Notes: generated by a model not told the origin, from the sequence alone. DNA of 64,000 bases from Streptomyces sp. JB150 (GCF_011193355.1 NZ_CP049780.1:5375803-5439802); one strand, 5' to 3'; counted from the stretch's first letter, positions 35,601 to 44,445 are shown. Numbers and translations are program-made.

Positions 35601-35946
35601 TCTCGATCGAGGCCAGCGGGATGTGCGGCTGGTCGAGCATGCCGGTCGTCATCCACTTGAAGACCCAGTGCAGCGAGTGGGTCTCCTCCTCGTCGAAGTC
35701 CTCCGGACGCTCGTCCCACATGCGCAGCAGCCGCGCGAACGGGACGAACATCTTCGCCTTCTCGGAGCTGTAGTTGTAGACCGTCAGCTGGTGCCTCAGG
35801 GCCTCGATCACCGCGAGTGGCACGTCCAGCCGCTCCGCCGCAGCCAGCAGCTGCTCGGCGCGCGCGTTGCGGGCCGGGCCCTCCGGGCGGGCCGCGTTCT
35901 CGGCCAGCTCCCGGCGCAGGGAGTCGATGTCCGTGATCTCGCTCAT
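32698..35946 (-). CDS. Large tetratricopeptide-repeat protein paired with the Hsp90-family gene
   Basis: A 1082-residue cytoplasmic protein built almost entirely of helical repeats of TPR type (for example AERALRAALEHGG, AEEAAEHALEAAHWADEAGES, RWAEAAEVLESAL, QAAAERRLRAAEIARHW). Residues 1-150 form a distinct N-terminal block (MFVPFARLLRMWDERPEDFD). A linker near residues 385-440 carries three 10-residue GPDGTASGL repeats, and an Asp/Gly/Ser linker lies near 905-945. The start ATG overlaps the stop of the Hsp90-family gene (TGATG), so synthesis is coupled. In eukaryotes TPR proteins are Hsp90 co-chaperones; a similar partnership here is an inference. No enzymatic motif was seen. Confidence 0.87.
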   Translation of the reverse strand: MSEITDIDSLRRELAENAARPEGPARNARAEQLLAAAERLDVPLAVIEALRHQLTVYNYSSEKAKMFVPFARLLRMWDERPEDFDEEETHSLHWVFKWMTTGMLDQPHIPLASIEKWLAEMEQRYRLAGHSERAVRGAEFHVAAHIGDVPRAERAYAAWLAADRDAMADCHACELDGQGWWQAERGRDEEALRVWRPVLDGEFGCAHEPHAVLASSLLPLVRLGRLDEARAHHLRGLRLVRPMESMRGAYAEHVEFCALTGNEARGVELLAERPAYFTDDGQPRSRMEFLSVVALLMDRLTARGFGDRQVPGPAGRAWTARELAVHARGEALALAAQFDQRNGTSHVSEHIRARMAQPALLDRLPLGVRTPRSAPTSASAAAAAQPSVPPGPDGTASGLLCADGTASGLPGPDGTASGAGRAHAGADPAGNGGSGANLGGDGASPGRAGTASGAEPGIEALLAEARRLSDTLRPNAVEAWAAVARAAGAAPGVELDARDRAEIADHEAMALGPEGAALFERAAELYAEAGDPGEALAARARAAYVRALAGDVDAAVAAVAGLYDRVLALYAEDATGIRQTASVLMGRARILMRRVYEAQEPAGDGGAPGADDPVLTGAEAAVREVLALVDGHTGGDVRLASRAAEARAMLAELALRSGDPHAAAALFTRAAEEYVTAGLPWFAVEYEARLAQIAHQLGDMAEAERALRAALEHGGAQLEPVGRAQLRLQLAEVVGGRGRAEEAAEHALEAAHWADEAGESRTLGAWARQLLGGFLLRQGRWAEAAEVLESALPDLSAQTHGDGAVVQTLWWLGDCLSELEEHQAAAERRLRAAEIARHWPEQHDHATLAHLAAESLSHAGLPAAADQAYTRAGELWRTLGNVHGLVRSLRARAWLALRAEDGTGGADGSHGADSSGDTGRADDTGRADGSDSGSRADGARKLMAEALRECAAALAAAPDEEARQRLTAELGQTHRQFGDLLARSCAEDAEDGSIQAAFEAALDQMTEAVAVFAALGDDALHSRTGAELAAGWLEADLGRPAEAAARARTVLAAYAGQDDEAARARRAEAEQMLRVVGEQRPH
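34690..34780 (-). repeat. 30-bp coding repeats in the TPR gene
   Basis: Three copies of gatgcggtgccgtcc start at 34697, 34727 and 34757, a period of 30 bases or 10 codons, encoding DGTASG-type units in a flexible linker. Confidence 0.8.
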
Positions 35947-37787
35947 CAGTGCTCGTCCTCGCGGTGAGTGGCCCACTCCAGAAGGCCGATGAAGGCCCGG
36001 TTCAGCAGCGCCGAGTCGGCGGGCCGCAGCGGGCGCTGCGCCATCAGCAGGGCCTGGCCGTACAGGGACTCCGTGGCCGTGCCGATCAGCTCCCGGTCGG
36101 GCAGCGAACTGATCCTCCGGATCAGCGGATTGAGATGGTTCAGCACCAGCCGCGCGCGCGGAGCGCCGCCGCGCAGCGACCCGAGGATGCCCGCCCACAG
36201 CTCGTCGGCCTGCTCCTCGGCCTGCGCGCGGGCCTGCTCGTGCCGCGCCGCGCGGTCGTCGAGATGCAGCGCGGGCACGGACAGCGGGTGGAAGGAGCGC
36301 AGGACGACATCGCAGCCCAGCGGGTCGAGGGCGGCCCGCGCGGCGGCCAGGAAGTCGGCCAGGGCCAGCTCCTCACCCGGGTCGACGGAGTCCAGGTGCG
36401 CGGTCACCGTCTCCGCGTCCAGCTCGGCGACGACCGTCCCCGGACGGACCGCCGGCAGCGCCTCGACCAGGTCGCTGTCGTACGTGTAACCGCCGTTGAC
36501 GACGCCGATGCCCTGCGCGGACGCGATCGGGGCGACCTGCCGGAACTCCTCCACGGTCCGCGTGTAGTGCACCACCGGGTGCCGCTGTGCGAACTCCTCC
36601 AGGGACAGCTGCCCGTCGGTCGTCTCGAACGGCAGCCACGGCAGCATCGTCCGCAGCATCTCCCGGTCGTGCCGCGCGAGCGACTTCACGCCCAGGTGGT
36701 GCACGGCCAGGAACGCCGTCAGCCGCTCCGGATCGCCCGCCGCGAGCCCGGTCAGCCAGGAGCGGATCCGCTCGCCCAGCGCCTCCCGTACGGCGGCCAG
36801 GGTCTCGTCCTCGTACAGCGCCTCCCGCGAGGCGGTGGGCCGCAGGCTGTCGGTGTCGAGGACACAGCGCACGAAGAACGCCCAGTCGGGCAGCAGCTGC
36901 TCGGCCCGCTCGGTCAGCAGCATCCCCTTCAGGTGCACCCGGTGCCGGGCGCGCTGGGCGGGGCTGACCGCGGCGGGCAGGACGTACGCGACCCCGCGTA
37001 TGCCCGCCAGCGGCACGTCCAGGTCGATGGAGTCCAGCGGCGTGAACCCGAACTGCTCATGGCAGTGGCGCGCGAGCGCCACCCGGCGGGCGGCGGGGGA
37101 GGGGTACGGCCGGTCCCAGGGCGCGGGCAGGTCGGTGACCGCCTCCTCGCCGACCCGTACGTCGTACGGCAGCAGCGCGCCGAAGTCGCGGGCCAGTTCC
37201 CGCACCCGCCGCGCGGACAGCCACTCCGCGGCACCGGCCCGCGCGGTCAGGTGCACGGTGGTGCCCGGCTCGGGCCGGGCCTCGTCCGGCAGGGTGCGCA
37301 CGGTGTACGAGCCGTCGTCGGATGCCGTCCACTCCACCGGTCGGGCGTCCGGCGTACGGGCGCTGCGGCTGACGACCCGGATCCGCTCGGCGACCAGGAA
37401 ACAGGCCAGCAGGCCGATGCCGAACTGCCCGAGGAAGTCCGCGCGCGCCTCCCGCAGCCCGTCGGCCCGCTTGGAGCTGCGGCCGATCGTCGCCAGCAGG
37501 CTGTGCACGTCGGACTCGGTGAGCCCGACCCCGGAGTCCTCCACCCGCAACGTGCCGTCCTGCGCGACGAGCCGCACCCGGGCCGGGGCGTCGGGCTGCT
37601 CGGCGCGCCGCGCGGTGATCGCGTCGACCGCGTTCTGGAGCAGTTCCCGCAGGTAGACCTTGGGACTGGAGTAGAGGTGATGGGAGAGCAGGTCCACCAG
37701 ACCACGCAGGTCGACCTGGAACGTATGAGGCGAAGAGGGTGCCTCGGATGCCTGTGATGACTGTGAGGTCTGGGAGTCCATCGTCAC
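35946..37787 (-). CDS. Hsp90-family ATPase (HtpG-like)
   Basis: A 613-residue protein close to the HtpG length. The GHKL ATPase motifs are present: VYLRELLQNAVDAI (Glu and Asn), LRVEDSGVGL, IGRSSKRA and FLGQFGIGLLACFLVAERI. The middle domain retains HLKGMLLTERAEQLLPDW and RPTASREALYEDE, equivalent to the SRE segment of Hsp90. The C-terminal third is divergent. The 20-residue Ser/Gln-rich start follows no clear ribosome site; GTG 37787 or ATG 37781 are possible. It is an ATP-dependent chaperone by homology, with a dedicated TPR protein encoded just downstream. It differs enough from canonical HtpG to be a second, specialised Hsp90. Confidence 0.88.
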   Translation of the reverse strand: MTMDSQTSQSSQASEAPSSPHTFQVDLRGLVDLLSHHLYSSPKVYLRELLQNAVDAITARRAEQPDAPARVRLVAQDGTLRVEDSGVGLTESDVHSLLATIGRSSKRADGLREARADFLGQFGIGLLACFLVAERIRVVSRSARTPDARPVEWTASDDGSYTVRTLPDEARPEPGTTVHLTARAGAAEWLSARRVRELARDFGALLPYDVRVGEEAVTDLPAPWDRPYPSPAARRVALARHCHEQFGFTPLDSIDLDVPLAGIRGVAYVLPAAVSPAQRARHRVHLKGMLLTERAEQLLPDWAFFVRCVLDTDSLRPTASREALYEDETLAAVREALGERIRSWLTGLAAGDPERLTAFLAVHHLGVKSLARHDREMLRTMLPWLPFETTDGQLSLEEFAQRHPVVHYTRTVEEFRQVAPIASAQGIGVVNGGYTYDSDLVEALPAVRPGTVVAELDAETVTAHLDSVDPGEELALADFLAAARAALDPLGCDVVLRSFHPLSVPALHLDDRAARHEQARAQAEEQADELWAGILGSLRGGAPRARLVLNHLNPLIRRISSLPDRELIGTATESLYGQALLMAQRPLRPADSALLNRAFIGLLEWATHREDEH

Positions 37788-37973
37788 AACGCCGGTGGGG
37801 GGAGGGGCTGCGGCGCGGGGTCGGGCGGTCCCGGTGAGGCGGTGACCGCAAAGAGGGATGGCCGGAGCGCGTCATCCTAGAGCCCGATCGACGCGTCTGA
37901 CCAGGTCTTTCCCAGACCGATACGGCAACGCCGCCCGGACGTCGCCAGCGCGTTGTCAGTGGTGTGGTGTGCA

Positions 37974-40181
37974 ATGGATCTCGTGCCCGCACTGGACGAA
38001 CCCCTGAAGAAGGTGCTCGGCCCCGCCACCGCGACGGTGATGGCCGAGCATCTCGGCCTGCACACCGTCGGCGACCTCCTGCACCACTACCCGCGCAGAT
38101 ACGAGGAGCGGGGCCAGCTCACCCACCTCGCCGACCTCCCCATGGACGAGCACGTCACGGTCGTCGCGCAGGTCGCCGACGCCCGGCTGCACACGTTCGC
38201 CTCCACCCGCGCGCCCCGCGGCAAGGGCCAGCGCCTGGAGGTGACCATCACCGACGGCAGCGGCCGGCTCCAGCTGGTCTTCTTCGGCAACGGCGTGCAC
38301 AAGCCCCTGAAGGAACTGCTGCCCGGCACCCGCGCGATGTTCGCGGGCAAGGTCTCGCTCTTCAACCGCCGCCTCCAACTGGCCCATCCGGCGTACGAGT
38401 TGCTGCGCGGCGACAGCGAGGAGACGGTGGAGACCTGGGCCGGCACCCTGATCCCCATCTACCCGGCCACCGCCAAGCTGGAGTCCTGGAAGATCGGCAA
38501 GGCCGTCCAGACGGTCCTGCCCAGCGCCCAGGAGGCCGTCGACCCCCTGCCGCCCGCCCTCCGCGAGGGCCGCGGCCTGCTCCCCCTGTCCGAAGCCCTC
38601 CTCAGGATCCACCGCCCGCACACCAAGGCGGACATCGCCGCCGCCCGCGACCGCCTCAAGTGGGACGAGGCCTTCGTCCTCCAGGTCGCCCTGGCCCGCC
38701 GCCGCCACGCGGACGCCCAGCTCCCCGCCGTCCCCCGCAGGCCCGCCCCGGACGGCCTGCTGACCGCCTTCGACGCCCGCCTGCCCTTCACCCTCACCGA
38801 GGGCCAGCGCCGGGTCTCCCAGGAGATCTTCGACGATCTGGCCACCGCACACCCGATGCACCGCCTGCTCCAGGGCGAGGTGGGCTCCGGAAAGACACTG
38901 GTCGCCCTGCGCGCCATGCTCGCCGTCGTCGACGCCGGCGGGCAGGCCGCGATGCTCGCGCCCACCGAGGTGCTCGCGCAGCAGCACCACCGGTCGATCG
39001 TGGAGATGATGGGGGAGCTGGCCGAGGGCGGGATGCTCGGGGGCGCCGAGCAGGGCACCAAGGTCGTCCTGCTCACCGGGTCCATGGGCACCGCCGCCCG
39101 CCGGCAGGCACTGCTCGACCTGGTCACCGGCGAGGCCGGGATCGTCATCGGCACGCACGCGCTGATCGAGGACAAGGTGCAGTTCCACGACCTGGGCCTG
39201 GTCGTCGTGGACGAACAGCACCGCTTCGGCGTCGAGCAGCGCGACGCCCTGCGCGGCAAGGGCAGGCAGCCCCCGCACCTCCTCGTCATGACGGCCACGC
39301 CCATCCCGCGCACGGTCGCGATGACGGTCTTCGGCGACCTGGAGACCTCGGTGCTCGACCAGCTCCCGGCCGGCCGGTCCCCGATCGCCAGCCATGTCGT
39401 CCCCGCCGCCGACAAGCCGCACTTCCTCGCCCGCACCTGGGAACGCGTCCGCGAGGAGGTGGCGAACGGCCATCAGGCGTACGTGGTCTGCCCGCGCATC
39501 GGCGACGAGGAGTCCGACCCGAAGAGCGCCACCAGGAAGCCGTCCCCCGAGGACGAGGCCGAGAAGCGGCCGCCGCTCGCCGTCCTGGAGGTCGCCGGCC
39601 AGCTCGCCAAGGGCCCCCTGCGGGGCCTGCGCGTCGAGGTGCTGCACGGCCGTATGCACCCCGACGACAAGGACGCGGTGATGCGCCGCTTCGCCGCCGG
39701 CGAGACCGATGTCCTGGTCGCCACGACCGTCATCGAGGTCGGCGTCAACGTCCCCAACGCCACCGTCATGGTGATCATGGACGCGGACCGGTTCGGCGTC
39801 TCCCAGCTGCACCAGCTGCGCGGCCGCGTCGGTCGCGGCTCGGCCCCCGGCCTGTGCCTCCTGGTCACCGAGATGCCCGAGGCCAGCCCCGCCCGACAGC
39901 GGCTGAACGCGGTCGCCTCGACCCTCGACGGCTTCGAGCTCTCCCGGCTCGACCTCGAACAGCGCCGCGAGGGCGACGTCCTCGGCCAGGCCCAGTCCGG
40001 CGCCCGCACCAGCCTCAAGGTCCTCGCCGTCATCGAGGACGAGGAGATCATCGCCGAGGCCAGGGAGGAAGCCGTGAAGATCGTCGCCGCGGACCCGGAC
40101 CTGACCTCCCTGCCGGGCCTGCGCACAGCCCTGGACGCCCTTTTGGACGAGGAGAGGGAGCAGTACCTGGAAAAGGGGTGA
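37974..40181 (+). CDS. recG: ATP-dependent DNA helicase RecG
   Basis: A 735-residue helicase that remodels stalled forks and Holliday junctions. It has the N-terminal wedge/OB domain (VTVVAQVADARLHT, LEVTITDGSGRLQLVFFG), Walker A LLQGEVGSGKTLVAL near residue 303, the DEQHRFG box, MTATPIPRTVA, and RGRVGRG of motif VI. A Lys/Glu/Pro-rich insert near residues 515-545 (SATRKPSPEDEAEKRPP) is typical of actinobacterial RecG. The start is uncertain: ATG 37974 has no strong ribosome site and TTG 37953 is an alternative. It diverges from the Hsp90-family gene. Confidence 0.95.
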   Translation: MDLVPALDEPLKKVLGPATATVMAEHLGLHTVGDLLHHYPRRYEERGQLTHLADLPMDEHVTVVAQVADARLHTFASTRAPRGKGQRLEVTITDGSGRLQLVFFGNGVHKPLKELLPGTRAMFAGKVSLFNRRLQLAHPAYELLRGDSEETVETWAGTLIPIYPATAKLESWKIGKAVQTVLPSAQEAVDPLPPALREGRGLLPLSEALLRIHRPHTKADIAAARDRLKWDEAFVLQVALARRRHADAQLPAVPRRPAPDGLLTAFDARLPFTLTEGQRRVSQEIFDDLATAHPMHRLLQGEVGSGKTLVALRAMLAVVDAGGQAAMLAPTEVLAQQHHRSIVEMMGELAEGGMLGGAEQGTKVVLLTGSMGTAARRQALLDLVTGEAGIVIGTHALIEDKVQFHDLGLVVVDEQHRFGVEQRDALRGKGRQPPHLLVMTATPIPRTVAMTVFGDLETSVLDQLPAGRSPIASHVVPAADKPHFLARTWERVREEVANGHQAYVVCPRIGDEESDPKSATRKPSPEDEAEKRPPLAVLEVAGQLAKGPLRGLRVEVLHGRMHPDDKDAVMRRFAAGETDVLVATTVIEVGVNVPNATVMVIMDADRFGVSQLHQLRGRVGRGSAPGLCLLVTEMPEASPARQRLNAVASTLDGFELSRLDLEQRREGDVLGQAQSGARTSLKVLAVIEDEEIIAEAREEAVKIVAADPDLTSLPGLRTALDALLDEEREQYLEKG

Positions 40182-40193
40182 GGGAGGCCGGGC

Positions 40194-40250
40194 ACGGGGC
40201 GCGGGGAACCGCGCGATCGCCCCCGGCGGACCGCAGCCGCCCACGACGGT
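40194..40250 (+). repeat. Dispersed GC-rich repeat element, copy after recG
   Basis: The gap between recG and rsmD contains ggggcgcggggaaccgcgcg followed by a ccccggcggaccgcagccgccc segment read at 40219-40241. The core is nearly the same as the two elements inside smc (50007 and 50076). It looks like a small dispersed repeat of Streptomyces genomes. Confidence 0.75.
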
Positions 40251-40314
40251 GAACCACTCCCGACGCCCGCCTGCCAGACTGAACCGGTAAGACACCCACG
40301 GACAAGGACCCGAG

Positions 40315-40902
40315 ATGACCCGCGTGATCGCCGGCGCGGCCGGCGGACGCCGCCTGGCCGTCCCGCCAGGGACAGGAACCCGCCCCACCTCCGACCGCGC
40401 GCGCGAGGGCCTGTTCTCCACCTGGCAGTCCCTCCTCGGCGGCCCCCTGGACGGCGAACGGGTCCTCGACCTGTACGCCGGCTCCGGCGCCGTCGGCCTG
40501 GAGGCCCTGTCGCGCGGCGCGGGCCACACCCTGCTGGTCGAGGCCGACGCCCGGGCCGTCCGCGTCGTCCGGGAGAACGTCCGCAGCCTCGGCCTGCCCG
40601 GCGCCGAGGTCAGGGCGGGCAAAGCGGAACAGATCATCCGCGCCGCCCCGCCCGAGCAGCCGTACGACCTCGTCTTCCTCGACCCGCCGTACCGCGTCAC
40701 AGATCACGATCTTCGCGAGATTCTGCTCACACTCCGCTCACAGGGGTGGCTCGCGCAGGACGCCCTCGTCACCGTGGAGCGCAGCACCAGAGGCGGTGAG
40801 TTCGTCTGGCCGGACGGCTTCGAGCCGCTGAGGGCCCGTCGCTACGGAGAGGGAACGTTTTGGTACGGTCGCGCCGCCTCTACGTGCGAAGACGCGCCAT
40901 GA
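40315..40902 (+). CDS. rsmD: 16S rRNA (guanine(966)-N(2))-methyltransferase RsmD
   Basis: A 195-residue SAM-dependent methyltransferase. It starts MTRVIAGAAGGRRLAVPPG, binds SAM through VLDLYAGSGAVGLEALSRGA and carries the amino-methylase motif VFLDPPYR. It methylates G966 of 16S rRNA. The ATG is preceded by AAGGACCCGAG. It lies directly upstream of coaD, the usual bacterial pairing. Confidence 0.95.
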   Translation: MTRVIAGAAGGRRLAVPPGTGTRPTSDRAREGLFSTWQSLLGGPLDGERVLDLYAGSGAVGLEALSRGAGHTLLVEADARAVRVVRENVRSLGLPGAEVRAGKAEQIIRAAPPEQPYDLVFLDPPYRVTDHDLREILLTLRSQGWLAQDALVTVERSTRGGEFVWPDGFEPLRARRYGEGTFWYGRAASTCEDAP

Positions 40903-40928
40903 CCGGACCGGAGAGCGAGGGATCTCAA

Positions 40929-41408
40929 GTGCGCCGCGCCGTCTGTCCCGGGTCGTTCGACCCGATCACCAACGGACACCTCGACATCATTGCCCGCGCC
41001 TCCCGCCTCTACGACGAGGTCTACGTCGCGGTGATGATCAACAAATCGAAGAAGGGCCTGTTCGAGATCGACGAGCGGATCGACCTGATCCGCCAGGTCA
41101 CCGCCGAGTACGCCAACGTCCGCGTCGAGGCCTTCCACGGCCTCCTCGTCGACTTCTGCAAGCAGCGCGACATCCCCGCCATCGTGAAGGGGCTCCGCGC
41201 GGTCAGCGACTTCGACTACGAGCTGCAGATGGCCCAGATGAACAACGGCCTGACCGGCGTCGAGACCCTGTTCGTGCCCACCAACCCCACCTACAGCTTC
41301 CTGTCGTCCTCCCTGGTCAAGGAGGTCGCGGCCTGGGGCGGCGACGTCTCCCACCTGGTGCCGCCGGAGGTCCTGGACGCCCTCACCAGGCGGCTGCGGC
41401 GAAGCTGA
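40929..41408 (+). CDS. coaD: Phosphopantetheine adenylyltransferase
   Basis: A 159-residue nucleotidyltransferase, the fourth step of CoA synthesis. The fold starts VRRAVCPGSFDPITNGHLDII with the T/HxGH motif; KGLRAVSDFDYELQMAQMN and NPTYSFLSSSLVKEVAAWGG complete the signature. GTG 40929 with GAGGG 7 bases upstream gives the family length; an ATG at 40899 that overlaps the rsmD stop would add ten residues and cannot be excluded. Confidence 0.96.
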   Translation: MRRAVCPGSFDPITNGHLDIIARASRLYDEVYVAVMINKSKKGLFEIDERIDLIRQVTAEYANVRVEAFHGLLVDFCKQRDIPAIVKGLRAVSDFDYELQMAQMNNGLTGVETLFVPTNPTYSFLSSSLVKEVAAWGGDVSHLVPPEVLDALTRRLRRS

Positions 41409-41507
41409 CGGGCTGACGGCCCGTCACCCGGTGTCCGCCGGCCGCCCCGTGGCCGTACAGTCGTCCCGTCCGTCTCCAACACAGCTGTAGAGAGTGGCGA
41501 GCACACG

Positions 41508-42581
41508 GTGGACGTGCAGAAGAAGCTCGACGAGATCGTCGCGGCGGTCTCCAGTGCCCGGTCGATGCCGATGTCGGCCTCGTGCGTGATCAACCGCGCC
41601 GAACTGCTGTCGATGCTGGAGGAACTGCGCGCGGCGCTGCCCGACTCGCTCGCCCGGGCCCAGGAGCTGATCGGCGACCGGGAGCAGATGGTCGAGCAGG
41701 CCCGCCAGGAGGCCGAGCGGATCATCGCGAACGCGCACGCCGAGCGCGGCTCGCTGATCTCCGACACCGAGGTCGCCCGCCGCTCCCAGGCGGAGGCCGA
41801 CCGGATCCTCGCCGAGGCCCGCCAGGAGGCCGAGGAAATCCGCGCCGAGGCCGACGACTACGTCGACTCCAAGCTCGCCAACTTCGAGGTCGTCCTCACC
41901 AAGACCCTCGGCTCGGTCGGCCGCGGCCGCGAGAGGCTGCTCGGCACCGGCCCCGGCCTCGACGAGCAGGGCTACGAGGACGAGGACGCCCCCGAGCGCA
42001 GCCAGGACCCGGAGACCCTGCGCCGTACCGCCGACCAGTACGTGGACGCCAAGCTGGGCGCCTTCGAGGCGGTCCTGGCCAAGACCCTGGAGGCCGTCGG
42101 CCGCGGCCGGCAGAAGCTGCACGGCCGCATCGCCAGCGACGACCTCGGCGCCCTCGCCGACGACACCAGCACCGTCCAGCACTCCAGCGACGCCGACTAC
42201 CTGGCCGACCTCGCCGCCCTGGCGGAACAGGACGCCCAGGCCGAACAGCGCCCCCAGCAGCAGCCGGAACCGGCGTACGGCTACTCGCAGCAGCCCGACC
42301 CGCAGCCCGACCCCTACGGCGGCTACCAGCAGGGGTACGCCCAGCAGGACCCGTACGGCTACCAGCAGGCCGACCCCTACGCCGCCTACCAGGGCTACGA
42401 CCCCCAGCAGGCCGCCTACGCCCAGCAGGCCGCCCAGCCGGTCCCGCCCCAGCCCGCCCAGCCGCCCCAGCCCCCGCACGCCCCGCAGGGCTACGCCCTG
42501 GACGAGACCAGCCTCTTCGACACCAGCATGATCAGCGCGGAGCAGCTGCGGGCCTACGAGCAGGGCCGCGGCAACGGCTGA
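41508..42581 (+). CDS. DivIVA-like coiled-coil protein with Gln/Tyr-rich tail
   Basis: A 357-residue cytoplasmic protein. Residues 1-60 are VQKKLDEIVAAVSSARSMPM and following; residues 60-125 are a long coiled coil (EQARQEAERIIANAHAERG, AEADRILAEARQEAEEIRAE). Two related segments follow (YVDSKLANFEVVLTKTL and YVDAKLGAFEAVLAKTL), an internal duplication. The last 120 residues are rich in Gln, Tyr, Pro and Asp. It is usually annotated as a cell-division initiation or ATP-synthase-b-like protein; a role in polar growth or division is plausible but not shown. It starts at GTG. Confidence 0.88.
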   Translation: MDVQKKLDEIVAAVSSARSMPMSASCVINRAELLSMLEELRAALPDSLARAQELIGDREQMVEQARQEAERIIANAHAERGSLISDTEVARRSQAEADRILAEARQEAEEIRAEADDYVDSKLANFEVVLTKTLGSVGRGRERLLGTGPGLDEQGYEDEDAPERSQDPETLRRTADQYVDAKLGAFEAVLAKTLEAVGRGRQKLHGRIASDDLGALADDTSTVQHSSDADYLADLAALAEQDAQAEQRPQQQPEPAYGYSQQPDPQPDPYGGYQQGYAQQDPYGYQQADPYAAYQGYDPQQAAYAQQAAQPVPPQPAQPPQPPHAPQGYALDETSLFDTSMISAEQLRAYEQGRGNG

Positions 42582-42589
42582 CCCGCGGA

Positions 42590-42619
42590 TTGGGCCGAGA
42601 GCGAAAGGTCAAGTATCCT
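42590..42619 (+). promoter_or_regulatory. Probable promoter of the yceD-rpmF-rnc unit
   Basis: TTGGGC (42590-42595) and TATCCT (42614-42619) are separated by 18 bases, about 90 bases before the first gene of the unit. Confidence 0.45.
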
Positions 42620-42709
42620 GGCTCTTCGGTCGCGCGTACCCATGCGATCAGCGCTGCCCGGGAACACCGAAGGGCGGCGTCCCCCTAGCTCGGAAGATCG
42701 AAAGCAGGA

Positions 42710-43354
42710 ATGGCACCTCACGCCCGCCTCGACCACCGCAACCCCCTCGTGTTCGACACGCACGAGCTGGGTCGGCGTCCTGGCGCGCTGCAGCGCCTGA
42801 CCCGCACGATCGACGCTCCCCGGGACCTCGGTATCCAGGGAGTCATCGGAGTGCCGGAAGGCAACCCGGTCGAGCTGGAACTCCGACTCGAGTCGGTCAT
42901 GGAAGGGGTGCTCGTCACAGGCACCGCCCGTGCAACGGCCGAGGGGGAGTGCGTAAGGTGTCTGGAGCCGCTCGAGCAGGAGCTCGAAGCGGACTTCCAG
43001 GAGATGTTCTCGTACCCTGACGCCGACGACCGGGGCCGTGTGAAAGCGGAACCGGCCGACGACGCCGAGGACGACGAGGACAGGCTCTTCCTCGAGGACG
43101 GACTCTTCGACCTCGAACCTGTGCTGCGCGATGCGGTGGTGCTCGCACTGCCGATGCAGCCGGTGTGCCAGGAAGACTGCCCGGGCCTGTGCTCCGAGTG
43201 CGGAGCGCGCCTTGCGGACGACCCGGACCACCACCATGACGCCGTCGACATCCGTTGGGCGGCATTGCAGGGAATCGCCGGTTCGCTCGAATCCGGCGAT
43301 AAGGACGAGATGAGCGGCGCCGAAGCGGGCGTCGACGAGAAGCAGGAGAAGTAG
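42710..43354 (+). CDS. yceD: DUF177/YceD-family protein
   Basis: A 214-residue protein of the YceD (DUF177) family, nearly always encoded just before rpmF. It has the acidic middle block ([18 protein letters not shown]) and the zinc-like C-terminal motif [16 protein letters not shown]. In bacteria and plastids YceD homologues are linked to 23S rRNA accumulation. The ATG has AGCAGG before it. The tail is a short Lys/Glu-rich stretch. Confidence 0.93.
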   Translation: MAPHARLDHRNPLVFDTHELGRRPGALQRLTRTIDAPRDLGIQGVIGVPEGNPVELELRLESVMEGVLVTGTARATAEGECVRCLEPLEQELEADFQEMFSYPDADDRGRVKAEPADDAEDDEDRLFLEDGLFDLEPVLRDAVVLALPMQPVCQEDCPGLCSECGARLADDPDHHHDAVDIRWAALQGIAGSLESGDKDEMSGAEAGVDEKQEK

Positions 43355-43356
43355 CC

Positions 43357-43530
43357 GTGGCTGTTCCGAAGCGGAAGATGTCGCGCAGCAACACGCGCCA
43401 CCGCCGGTCGCAGTGGAAGGCTGCGGTCCCCACCCTGGTTGCGTGCGAGCGCTGCCACGAGCCCAAGCAGCAGCACATCGCGTGCCCGTCGTGCGGCACC
43501 TACAACAAGCGCCAGGTCCTCGAGGTCTGA
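43357..43530 (+). CDS. rpmF: 50S ribosomal protein L32
   Basis: A 57-residue ribosomal protein two bases after yceD, starting at GTG with AGGAG 8 bases upstream. It begins [20 protein letters not shown] and carries the zinc ribbon CERCHEP...CPSCG (C+ form). It is very short but unmistakable. Confidence 0.97.
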   Translation: MAVPKRKMSRSNTRHRRSQWKAAVPTLVACERCHEPKQQHIACPSCGTYNKRQVLEV

Positions 43531-43549
43531 GCGGCTGGTGAGAGGCACT

Positions 43550-44365
43550 GTGTCCACGCCGAAGAAAAACTCTGCGGACAACCAGGCCTCGTCCCACACG
43601 CTTCTGGAAGGGCGGCTCGGCTACAAGGTCGAGTCCGCCCTTCTGGTGCGAGCGCTGACCCACCGTTCCTACGCGTACGAGAACGGCGGTCTGCCGACGA
43701 ACGAGCGGCTGGAGTTCCTGGGGGACTCCGTGCTCGGCCTCGTCGTCACGGACACGCTGTACCGCACCCACCCCGACCTGCCCGAAGGCCAGCTGGCCAA
43801 GCTGCGGGCCGCGGTGGTCAACTCGCGCGCGCTGGCGGAGGTGGGGCGGACGCTGGACCTCGGCTCCTTCATCCGGCTCGGCCGGGGTGAAGAGGGCACG
43901 GGCGGCCGGGACAAGGCGTCCATCCTCGCCGACACCCTCGAAGCGGTGATCGGCGCGGTCTACCTCGACCAGGGCCTGGACTCGGCGGCGGAGCTGGTGC
44001 ACCGTCTGTTCGACCCGCTGATCGAGAAGTCCTCCAACCTGGGCGCCGGCCTGGACTGGAAGACATCCCTCCAGGAGCTGACCGCGACCGAAGGCCTCGG
44101 CGTCCCCGAGTACCTGGTCACGGAGACCGGCCCCGACCACGAGAAGACCTTCACTGCTGCCGCCCGCGTCGGAGGCGTCTCGTACGGCACCGGCACCGGC
44201 CGCAGCAAGAAGGAGGCCGAGCAGCAGGCCGCGGAATCCGCCTGGCGCGCCATCCGCGCCGCGGCGGACGAGCGCGCCAAGGCGGCGACAGCCGCGGCGG
44301 CGGCCGCCGTCGACGCCGCTCCGGCCGAGGAGGGCAGCGCCGACACCTCGTCGGCGACCGCCTGA
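43550..44365 (+). CDS. rnc: Ribonuclease III
   Basis: A 271-residue double-strand-specific RNase. The catalytic signature is [16 protein letters not shown] near residue 55, with [16 protein letters not shown] (second metal ligand) near 128. The dsRNA-binding domain runs from [16 protein letters not shown] to [16 protein letters not shown], followed by an Ala/Glu tail. GTG 43550 follows GAGAGG; GTG 43538 is possible. In Streptomyces rnc is also called absB and affects antibiotic production globally. Confidence 0.96.
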   Translation: MSTPKKNSADNQASSHTLLEGRLGYKVESALLVRALTHRSYAYENGGLPTNERLEFLGDSVLGLVVTDTLYRTHPDLPEGQLAKLRAAVVNSRALAEVGRTLDLGSFIRLGRGEEGTGGRDKASILADTLEAVIGAVYLDQGLDSAAELVHRLFDPLIEKSSNLGAGLDWKTSLQELTATEGLGVPEYLVTETGPDHEKTFTAAARVGGVSYGTGTGRSKKEAEQQAAESAWRAIRAAADERAKAATAAAAAAVDAAPAEEGSADTSSATA

Positions 44366-44379
44366 CCGCACGCGATCGA

Positions 44380-44410
44380 GCGCCTGCCCCGGTGGCCCCG
44401 GGGCGGGCGC
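44380..44410 (+). terminator. Hairpin terminator after rnc
   Basis: 13-bp arms gcgcctgccccgg (44380-44392) and ccggggcgggcgc (44398-44410), with one wobble pair, followed by ttc. Confidence 0.7.
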
Positions 44411-44445
44411 TTCGCTCATCCACCGGCTTTTTCCACGGAGTCCCG

